Assembly (NCBI RefSeq): GCF_039526245.1 | Contig: NZ_BAAAIV010000007.1 | Span: forward strand, 1-64,000 | From: Arthrobacter_H rhombi | GTDB taxonomy: Bacteria > Actinomycetota > Actinomycetes > Actinomycetales > Micrococcaceae | Direction: 5' to 3' | DNA: 64,000 nt | Shown: piece after piece, positions 57,670 to 64,000 of the stretch | Numbering within the stretch: the stretch's first letter is position 1 | How the letters are laid out: every line of letters starts with the position of its first letter | Program-made: the position numbers and the translations under genes | Notes under the pieces: generated by a model | Database searches by the model: none | What the model was told of the DNA's origin: nothing | Seen by the model: the letters and a program-made list of their open reading frames with translations, nothing else

Positions 57670-59586
57670 TCAGCCTCCGGCCTGCTGGACACCGGTCAGG
57701 AAATCGCGGACCAGGGGGCCGGCGGTCTGCGCGCCCCCGTTGCCTTCTGCCACGAACGCCGCGACGGCCAGGTCACCCTGGATGGCGATGACCCAGGCAT
57801 GGGCATTGTGGTCGGCGTCGTATTCTGCGGTACCCGACTTGCCGTAGACGGTGGGCCCCGGAACCTTCTGCAGGTCCACCAGGGTCCCGTGTGTGACCGT
57901 GCCGGCCATCATCTTCTTCAGCGCGGCGGCTTCACCGGAGGCCAGCTTCTGGGGTGGTGCCTGGGCAGTGTCCGGTTTCGGGCTGGCCAACAGGTGCGGG
58001 GATACCGTCCGGCCGGCGGCCACCGAGGCGGCGACCGTGGCCATGCCCAGCGGTGAGGTTTCGATGACGCCCTGGCCGATCCCGTTGGCGGCCAGGGTGG
58101 TGCCCGTCGAATCATCGGGAATGGACCCGAGGAAGGCGGCAGCGCCCACGGAGGGCCGCGCATTCAGCCCGAGGGAGGCGCCGGCTTCGGTGAGCTGGCT
58201 GGCCTTCATCGAGGAGGCGCCGCGGACGAAGACCGTGTTGCAGGATTGGGCGATCGCCTCGGAGAGGGGGATGGTGCCCAGCTTGGCCGCAGGGTAGCCG
58301 TCGTAGTTCTTGAACTTCTTGCCGTCGATGGTCAGCGTGGCCGGGCACTTGACCTTGCTGGAGGGTGTGTCCCCGTCGCGCAGCATGGCCAGTGCGGTGA
58401 TGACCTTGAACGTGGACCCGGGCGCATATTTTCCAAGCATTGCGGTGTTCATCCCCTGGTCCGCGGGGCCGGAGGCGGCGGCCAGGATGGATCCGTCGGA
58501 GGGCCGGATGGCGACCAGTGCCGAGGCCGGGTCGACGGAGCCCAGCAGTTTTTCCGCGAGTTCCTGCTGCGCCGCTTCGAGGGTGACCACGATGTTCTTC
58601 CCGTCGGTGGGCTTGCGGTTGAACAGCTGCCTGACCTGTTGGCGCGATGCATCGTAGACATCCACCGAATAACCGGTGGTCCCGGAGAGCTGGTCGTTGT
58701 ACTGGGCCTGCAGGCCGGAGAGTCCGACGACGTCGCCCGCCTTGGTCTTGCCCTGGGACTTCTCCACGATCTCCGCGGTGGCCTGCCCGACGCTTCCCAG
58801 GATCGGGCGCGCGAAGGTCCGGGTGGGGGCCAGCGGTTCGGTATCGGGTATGGCCCGGCCGCCGGGGATCGCCCCGATCTGGGCGTCGGTGGCGGTCCGG
58901 TGGTTGTCGTCGCGCAGCGTGATGGCCTCGACGAAGGCCTGTGCCCCGGCGCCCTTGACCTGGGCGGCATAGCCGGCAGCATCGATCTTGACCAGCTTCG
59001 CCAGCTTCTGGGCGGCGGAGGCCTCCTGGCCGGAGGTCAACCGGCTCTTGTCGATGCCGACGTGGACCACGGGCCGGTCCTTGACGAGCGCCTCCTGGTC
59101 GGTCCCGCGGATCTGTCCGCGCGCCGCCTTGCTGGTTTTCAGGGCCACGTACTGGCCGGTCTCGAGCCCGGGAAGGGCGATCGTGGGGGAGTAGTCGACC
59201 TGCCATGCCTTGGCGCCGGAGTCGTAGGTGAGCTGGGCGGTGCTCTCATACGCCCAGTCCTTCTCCGTGGCGTCCATGTCCCAGACGGTCTTGAGCTTCG
59301 CCGTCGCCGTGGGGGTGTCCTGGTTCTGGGCGGTCTGCACCGATTCGACGGTGGTGGTGTGCTTGATGTCCTTCAGCGGGGCGAACGCCTCGGACAGGGC
59401 GGTGGACGCGGCCGACGGGTCCTCACCCCGCAACGCCACGGAGGAGAAGTCGAAGGTCCCCAGGGCACGGGCCAGCGATTCGGCGGTGGGCTGGGGATCA
59501 GGTACCGCCGGGGTGCACGCGGACAAGCCCCCCAGAGCCAGCGTGGACAGGACGGTCGTCAGCGCCAGGCGCCGGGCTACATGCAT
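57670..59586 (-). CDS. Class B-type penicillin-binding transpeptidase lipoprotein with MecA-like N-terminal domain
   Basis: A 638-residue exported lipoprotein. The signal peptide ends in the lipobox LSAC at about Cys24. An NTF2-like MecA_N domain (about 25-150) is followed by a dimerisation-type domain (about 150-330) and the transpeptidase domain. Active-site motifs are STFK (391-394), SCN (448-450) and KSG (583-585). It cross-links peptidoglycan outside the membrane. ATG 59586 lies 7 bases after AATAAT on the minus strand; ATG 59595 in frame is inside that box. Confidence 0.92.
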   Translation of the reverse strand: MHVARRLALTTVLSTLALGGLSACTPAVPDPQPTAESLARALGTFDFSSVALRGEDPSAASTALSEAFAPLKDIKHTTTVESVQTAQNQDTPTATAKLKTVWDMDATEKDWAYESTAQLTYDSGAKAWQVDYSPTIALPGLETGQYVALKTSKAARGQIRGTDQEALVKDRPVVHVGIDKSRLTSGQEASAAQKLAKLVKIDAAGYAAQVKGAGAQAFVEAITLRDDNHRTATDAQIGAIPGGRAIPDTEPLAPTRTFARPILGSVGQATAEIVEKSQGKTKAGDVVGLSGLQAQYNDQLSGTTGYSVDVYDASRQQVRQLFNRKPTDGKNIVVTLEAAQQELAEKLLGSVDPASALVAIRPSDGSILAAASGPADQGMNTAMLGKYAPGSTFKVITALAMLRDGDTPSSKVKCPATLTIDGKKFKNYDGYPAAKLGTIPLSEAIAQSCNTVFVRGASSMKASQLTEAGASLGLNARPSVGAAAFLGSIPDDSTGTTLAANGIGQGVIETSPLGMATVAASVAAGRTVSPHLLASPKPDTAQAPPQKLASGEAAALKKMMAGTVTHGTLVDLQKVPGPTVYGKSGTAEYDADHNAHAWVIAIQGDLAVAAFVAEGNGGAQTAGPLVRDFLTGVQQAGG

Positions 59587-59593
59587 GGTGATC

Positions 59594-59599
59594 ATTATT
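59594..59599 (-). promoter_or_regulatory. -10 box (AATAAT) of the penicillin-binding protein gene, leaderless type
   Basis: On the minus strand AATAAT is followed by GATCACC and ATG 59586, a 7-base gap. The hexamer differs from TATAAT at its first base. Confidence 0.45.
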
Positions 59600-59697
59600 G
59601 CCGGGGTGTGGAGCCGATCACAAGGCGTGGCAGAGGAGGGGGGCCGTGTCGGGAACGGGCAGGTGGACCCGCATTCGGGGCGGGGGGATCGAACTAC

Positions 59698-59703
59698 TAG
59701 ACT
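59698..59703 (+). promoter_or_regulatory. Putative -10 box (TAGACT) of pheS-pheT
   Basis: TAGACT predicts a start near 59710 and a 46-nt leader. The leader is too short for a T-box or a Phe-rich leader peptide. Confidence 0.5.
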
Positions 59704-59755
59704 GGGTCACAGCAACAGGACCACACCGCGATTGTGAAAAGGGCTGTACACCCCC

Positions 59756-60841
59756 ATGTCTGAACCCACGCCACCGAACGGTGGAACCACCGAGGCCGCG
59801 AGCCCGGCGCCCCATCCCACCGACGAGGCGGCCGTCCAGGCCGCCGTTGATGCGGCCCTGACGGCGTTCGTCGACGCCACGGACCTCGAATCGCTCAAGG
59901 CGGCACGCCTGGCGCACACGGGGGAGAAGTCCCCGCTGTCACTGGCCAACCGCGAGATCGGCCGGCTGGACAAGGCCGAGAAGGCGACCGCCGGCAAGCT
60001 GATGGGCGGTGCCCGCGGCCGCGTGAACCAGGCACTCGCAGCGCGCACCGCGGTGCTGGAGGAGGAACACGCAGCCCGCATCCTCGTGGAGGAGGCCGTC
60101 GACGTCACGGCGGCCCCGCACCGCCGTCGTGCCGGAGCCCGGCACCCGCTCTCCATCTTGCAGGACCGTGTCTCCGACATCTTCGTGGGCATGGGCTGGG
60201 AGATCGCCGAGGGCCCCGAGGTCGAATCCGAGTGGTTCAACTTCGACGCGCTGAACTTCGCCCCGGACCACCCGGCCCGCGAAATGCAGGACACGTTCTT
60301 CATCGACCCGCCCGCATCGCATCTGGTGCTGCGCACGCACACCTCCCCGGTGCAGATGCGCTCGCTGCTCGAACGCGACCTCCCCGTGTACGTGCTGTGC
60401 CCCGGCAAGACGTTCCGCACCGACGAACTCGATGCCACCCACACCCCCGTCTTCCACCAGTTCGAGGGACTGGCAGTGGACAAGGGCCTGACCATGGCCG
60501 ATCTGCGGGGCACGCTGGAGCACTTCGCCCGGCAGATGTTCGGCGCCGAAGCCGCCATCCGACTGCGCCCGAACTACTTCCCCTTCACCGAGCCCTCGGC
60601 CGAGATGGACATCTTCCACCCCGGCGCCAAGGGCGGCCCGCAATGGATCGAATGGGGCGGCTGCGGGATGGTGCACCCCAACGTGTTGCGCGCTGCGGGC
60701 GTCGACCCGGAGGTCTACTCCGGCTTCGCCTTCGGCATGGGCATCGAGCGCACGCTCATGTTCCGCAACGACGTCCCCGACATGCACGACATGATCGAGG
60801 GCGACATCCGCTTCAGCGAACACTTCGGGATGGAGATCTAG
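59756..60841 (+). CDS. pheS: Phenylalanyl-tRNA synthetase alpha subunit
   Basis: A 361-residue class II synthetase subunit that charges tRNA-Phe. The N-terminal coiled coil (about 25-105) binds tRNA. The catalytic core has HPLSILQDRV, the class II motif 2 region VYVLCPGKTFRTDELDATH and motif 3 SGFAFGMGIERTLMF. The ATG has no clear ribosome-binding site. pheT begins 3 bases after its stop. Confidence 0.95.
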   Translation: MSEPTPPNGGTTEAASPAPHPTDEAAVQAAVDAALTAFVDATDLESLKAARLAHTGEKSPLSLANREIGRLDKAEKATAGKLMGGARGRVNQALAARTAVLEEEHAARILVEEAVDVTAAPHRRRAGARHPLSILQDRVSDIFVGMGWEIAEGPEVESEWFNFDALNFAPDHPAREMQDTFFIDPPASHLVLRTHTSPVQMRSLLERDLPVYVLCPGKTFRTDELDATHTPVFHQFEGLAVDKGLTMADLRGTLEHFARQMFGAEAAIRLRPNYFPFTEPSAEMDIFHPGAKGGPQWIEWGGCGMVHPNVLRAAGVDPEVYSGFAFGMGIERTLMFRNDVPDMHDMIEGDIRFSEHFGMEI

Positions 60842-60843
60842 AC

Positions 60844-63390
60844 ATGCGCATTCCCCTGTCCTGGTTGCGCGAATACGCGCAGGTACCGGCCGACGCCTCG
60901 GCCGAAGACGTGATGGCCGACCTGGTGAAGGTCGGTCTCGAGGAGGAGGACGTCCACCGTCCCACCGACTCGCTGTCCGGGCCCATCGTGGTGGGCCAGG
61001 TCCTCTCGCTGGTCAAGGAACCCCAGTCCAACGGCAAGACCATCAACTGGTGCCAGGTCCGCGTGGTGCCCGAGGGCCAGCCACAGACCCTGACGCACGA
61101 GGGGATCGACCCCTCCGGAGTGCAGGGCATCGTCTGCGGCGCCCACAACTTCGTCGAGGGCGACAAGGTCGTCGTGACGCTTCCCGGGGCCGTGCTGCCC
61201 GGTGACTTCGCGATCTCCGCCCGCAAGACCTACGGCCACCTCTCGGCCGGCATGATCGCCTCGGTCCGCGAACTGGGCATCGGTGATGACCACGATGGCA
61301 TCCTGGTCCTGTCCACCCTGGGCCTGGATCCCGAGGTCGGCTCCGACGCGATGGAGCTGCTGGGACTGTACGACCAGGCGGCGGAAATCAACGTCACCCC
61401 GGATCGCAGCTACTGCTTCTCGATCCGCGGGGTGGCCCGCGAATATGCGCACGCCACGGCAACGTCCTTCACCGACCCGGCGGCCGGGATCACCGTCCCC
61501 ACGGCGTCGGGGCCCGGCTACCCGGTGGTCATCGCCGACGACGCAGGAGCCTACGCCGCCCCGGGCTGCGACCGCTTCGTCGCCCGCACCGTCACCGGCG
61601 TCGACTCCTCCCGCCCGACCCCGCCGTGGATGGCCTCGCGGCTGCGGCTGGCCGGGATGCGCTCGATCTCACTGGTCGTGGACATCTCCAACTACGTCAT
61701 GCTCGAACTCGGCCAGCCCCTGCACTTCTACGATGCCGACGCGCTGCGCGGGGACATCGTCGTGCGCCGGGCCGCCGCGGGCGAGCAGCTCAAGACCCTG
61801 GACGAGAAGGTCCGCACGCTGCATGAACAGGACGTCGTCATCGCCGATGACCGCGGTCCCATCGGCGTCGCCGGCGTCATGGGTGGTGCCGAGACCGAGG
61901 TCTCCTCCAGCACGACGACGGTGCTCATCGAGGCTGCCCACTTCAGCCCCGTGGCCATCGCCCGGTCCCGGCGCCGGCACAAGCTGCCCTCCGAGGCGTC
62001 CAAGCGCTTCGAACGCGGAGTGGACTGGGAAGTGGCCGATGAGGCCGCCCAGCGCGCCGTGGACCTGCTGGTCGAGTTGGCCGGCGGCACTGCCGAGGAC
62101 ACCGCCACCGATGTGGGCACCCGCCCCGAGCCGGCGGTCATCGACCTGCCGGAGGGCTACGCGTCCCGCCTGATCGGCGTCGAATACACCCCCGAGCAGG
62201 TCCAGACCGCGCTGGTCGACCTGGGCGCCACCGTGGAACGGGTGTCCGGCGCGCTGCGCGTCACCGCGCCGTCCTGGCGGCCGGACCTGCGCATCCGCGA
62301 GGACCTGGTCGAGGAGATCGCCCGGCTGGTCGGCTACGAGCACATTCCCGCGACCCTGCCGGTGGCCGCTCCGGGCCGCGGGCTGACCCGCGTGCAGCAG
62401 CAGCGCCGCCGCGTCATGCAGGGCCTGGCCGACGCCGGTCTGGTCGAGGTGCTCAGCTACCCGTTCGTCTCCGCAGCGCAGAACAACATGTTCGGCACTG
62501 CGGGATCGGACGGGACGGTCGCCGCGGTGAAGCTGGCCAACCCGCTCTCCGCCGAATTCGGGTTCCTGCGCACCAGCATCCTGCCCGGCCTGCTGGACAC
62601 CGCACGCCGGAACCTCTCGCGGGGGTTCCGCGACCTGGCCGTCTACGAATCCGGGCTGGTGTACCTGCCCGGTGAGGGCACGCTCGGCAGCCCCGAGATC
62701 CCGCCGCTGGGGGTGCGCCCCTCCGACGAGGTCCTGGACGGGCTCGACGCCGGCCTGCCCCACCAACCGCAGCACATCGGTGCGGTGCTCTTCGGCCACG
62801 ACTCGGCCCCCGCAGCCGGGACCACACCGCGCCCGCATGACTGGGCCTCGGCACTGGACGTGGCCCGCCTGGTCGGGGACATCCTCGGCGTCGAGCTGGT
62901 CATCGCCCAGGGCAGCCACCCGGCGTTCCACCCGGGGCGGACCGCTGCCCTGACGTTGCGCACCGGCGAGTACGTCGGCCGTGCCGGCGAACTGCACCCG
63001 AAGCTGCTCACCGAGCTGGATCTGCCGGCCCGCACGGTGGCCATGGAGATCGACGTCGACGTCCTGTTCGAGGCGGCGGCCGATCTGGTGGTCGCCCGCC
63101 CGCTGTCCACCTACCCGCTCTCCACCCAGGACGTGGCCCTGGTCGTGGACCGCGACGTGGTGGCCGGCGACGTGCTGGAGACCCTGCGCCTGGGTGCCGG
63201 CGAGCTGCTGGAGGATGTCGCCTTGTTCGACGTCTACCAGGGCCCGGGCATCGAGGACGGCAAGAAGTCATTGGCGTTCGGGCTGCGGTTCCGTGCCGCA
63301 GACCGGACCTTGACGGCCGACGAGGCCTCGGCCTCACGGGCGGCGGCAGTCGCCGCTGCTGCCGAGAAGTTCGGTGCCGTCCAGCGCTGA
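60844..63390 (+). CDS. pheT: Phenylalanyl-tRNA synthetase beta subunit
   Basis: An 848-residue partner of PheS. MRIPLSWLREYAQVP starts the protein; a tRNA-binding (EMAP-type) domain (about 45-155) is followed by the B3/B4 editing domain (about 215-385), the B5 domain (about 420-490), a synthetase-like core and the C-terminal FDX-ACB domain (STYPLSTQDVALVVDRDV, about 755-845). It edits mischarged Tyr-tRNA-Phe. The long frame upstream lies over pheS and is not used. Confidence 0.95.
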   Translation: MRIPLSWLREYAQVPADASAEDVMADLVKVGLEEEDVHRPTDSLSGPIVVGQVLSLVKEPQSNGKTINWCQVRVVPEGQPQTLTHEGIDPSGVQGIVCGAHNFVEGDKVVVTLPGAVLPGDFAISARKTYGHLSAGMIASVRELGIGDDHDGILVLSTLGLDPEVGSDAMELLGLYDQAAEINVTPDRSYCFSIRGVAREYAHATATSFTDPAAGITVPTASGPGYPVVIADDAGAYAAPGCDRFVARTVTGVDSSRPTPPWMASRLRLAGMRSISLVVDISNYVMLELGQPLHFYDADALRGDIVVRRAAAGEQLKTLDEKVRTLHEQDVVIADDRGPIGVAGVMGGAETEVSSSTTTVLIEAAHFSPVAIARSRRRHKLPSEASKRFERGVDWEVADEAAQRAVDLLVELAGGTAEDTATDVGTRPEPAVIDLPEGYASRLIGVEYTPEQVQTALVDLGATVERVSGALRVTAPSWRPDLRIREDLVEEIARLVGYEHIPATLPVAAPGRGLTRVQQQRRRVMQGLADAGLVEVLSYPFVSAAQNNMFGTAGSDGTVAAVKLANPLSAEFGFLRTSILPGLLDTARRNLSRGFRDLAVYESGLVYLPGEGTLGSPEIPPLGVRPSDEVLDGLDAGLPHQPQHIGAVLFGHDSAPAAGTTPRPHDWASALDVARLVGDILGVELVIAQGSHPAFHPGRTAALTLRTGEYVGRAGELHPKLLTELDLPARTVAMEIDVDVLFEAAADLVVARPLSTYPLSTQDVALVVDRDVVAGDVLETLRLGAGELLEDVALFDVYQGPGIEDGKKSLAFGLRFRAADRTLTADEASASRAAAVAAAAEKFGAVQR

Positions 63391-63421
63391 CGCGCAGCGC
63401 CGACGCGCACCCCGGACGACG

Positions 63422-63461
63422 ACGGGGCAGGAACCTCCCAGCGGGGTTCCTGCCCCGTTTT
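63422..63461 (+). terminator. Intrinsic terminator after pheT
   Basis: ACGGGGCAGGAACC and GGTTCCTGCCCCGT form a 14-bp stem followed by TTTT, the clearest factor-independent terminator in the window. It also faces the convergent YbaK-type gene. Confidence 0.93.
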
Positions 63462-63485
63462 TCGTGGGCTGGGCCTGGGCCCGGC

Positions 63486-64000
63486 TCAGGCGCCGGGCGA
63501 ATCCGACAGATCGGCAACTGTCGCCCCGAGGGCACCCAGGGCGGCGTCGGCATCCAGTGTCAGGCCCACACCGTGGGCACCGCCGCCGATCGAGATCCTC
63601 CGCCCGGTCATTTCCGCATCGGCGTAGACCGGCAGGGGACGGGCCGCGCCGAACGGGGTGATCGTCCCGCGTTCATACCCCGTGACGTCCTTCGCTTCCG
63701 CGGCATCGGGCATGGACAGGCGGTTGGTGCCCAGCAGGGCACGGAGTTTGGGCCAGGAGAACGTCCGATCCCCGGTCACCAGCACGAAGACGTAGTCGTC
63801 ATCGCTGCGGCGCACCACCAGCGTCTTGATGAGGTCCCGTGGTGCGATGCCCCGGGCAGCCGCGGCCTCGGCCAGACTGGACACCTGGCCGTGGCGGGTC
63901 ACCGTGACCTCCAGCCCGGCGGCGCGGGCCGCCGCTGCCGCCGGCCCGTCGTCGTGGCCACCGACCGGCGGAACTTCCGCCGCCGCGCCGGCTTCCGGCA
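63486..64000 (-). CDS. YbaK/ProX-type aminoacyl-tRNA deacylase (5' end beyond the window)
   Basis: About 171 residues are visible, and the frame stays open to the window edge, so the start lies beyond it. The fold of the YbaK/ProX trans-editing family is clear: SSLAEAAAARGIAPRDLIKTLVVRR, DYVFVLVTGDRTFSWPKLRALLG, AEAKDVTGYERGTITPFG and the ISIGGGAHGVGL loop. Relatives hydrolyse mischarged Cys- or Ala-tRNA-Pro. A GTG at 63902 is possible, but the codons before it also resemble the family (AGLEV then the central TVTRHG), so translation probably begins upstream. Confidence 0.85.
   Translation of the reverse strand, partial: PEAGAAAEVPPVGGHDDGPAAAAARAAGLEVTVTRHGQVSSLAEAAAARGIAPRDLIKTLVVRRSDDDYVFVLVTGDRTFSWPKLRALLGTNRLSMPDAAEAKDVTGYERGTITPFGAARPLPVYADAEMTGRRISIGGGAHGVGLTLDADAALGALGATVADLSDSPGA

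Noticed and set aside
59704..59755. A T-box or leader-peptide attenuator before pheS
   Set aside because: The predicted leader is only about 46 nt and lacks both a T-box sequence and a run of Phe codons.
1..64000. tRNA or rRNA genes
   Set aside because: I looked through the gaps between genes on both strands for cloverleaf-like arrangements and conserved rRNA segments and found none. A tRNA scan would be needed to exclude one fully.

Overview
The window is one stretch of a high-GC actinobacterial chromosome, densely coding on both strands. The gene orders rimP-nusA-ylxR-infB, recA-recX-miaB-miaA-dapF, lexA beside a LysM gene, and hisC-hisB-hisH-priA fit the family Micrococcaceae (Arthrobacter and relatives). 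This placement is inferred from gene content, gene order and GC-rich codon use, not from a database search. A run of 17 N at 37003-37019 shows the sequence comes from a scaffolded or masked assembly. I found no tRNA, rRNA, CRISPR array, prophage or insertion sequence.

Layout, left to right. 1-2.7 kb: the 3' end of an HNH endonuclease-like gene, then on the minus strand a membrane-anchored DUF4439 protein coupled to an APH(6)-type kinase. 2.8-16.6 kb: a translation and RNA-metabolism block (rimP, nusA, ylxR, infB, rbfA, truB, two small membrane proteins, ribF, a methyltransferase, rpsO, pnp, M16 peptidase). 16.7-18.3 kb: a sodium/amino-acid symporter. 18.4-24.7 kb: a molybdenum island with moaD and moaA on the minus strand and, divergently, a TOBE-domain regulator, modA, modB, moeA, moaC, mog and moaE. 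No modC ATPase gene is present. 24.7-34.1 kb: dapB, dapA, RNase J, ftsK, pgsA and a CinA-C gene, with a divergent acyltransferase-like membrane protein.

34.2-45.3 kb: a ClgR-like XRE regulator, a MarR regulator, a DUF3046 gene, recA-recX, miaB, miaA, dapF, an RsmC-type methyltransferase, hflX and a DinG-type helicase. 45.4-51.2 kb: lexA and a divergent LysM protein sharing two SOS boxes, then hisC-hisB-hisH, a 50-residue membrane protein, priA and an SseB-domain gene. 51.2-54.1 kb: DUF1844 (minus strand) and the infC-rpmI-rplT operon. 54.1-64 kb: a TrmH/SpoU methyltransferase, a CDF transporter, mutT, pcp, an HExxH protein and a penicillin-binding protein (both minus strand), pheS-pheT, and the start of a YbaK/ProX-type gene that runs off the end.

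Three themes deserve attention. First, at least fourteen genes have a TANNNT-like -10 box 6 or 7 nt before the start codon, so they are probably transcribed as leaderless mRNAs. Second, three translation proteins carry unusual Ala/Pro-rich regions: the IF-2 linker, a long IF-3 tail, and an L20 whose tail ends in an extra globular domain resembling the actinobacterial 'sunset' domain. Third, there are compact regulatory elements: SOS boxes at recA and lexA, an exact 50-bp tandem repeat of hairpins between rbfA and truB, perfect palindromes before infC and before the molybdenum regulator, and a probable ATC start for infC.
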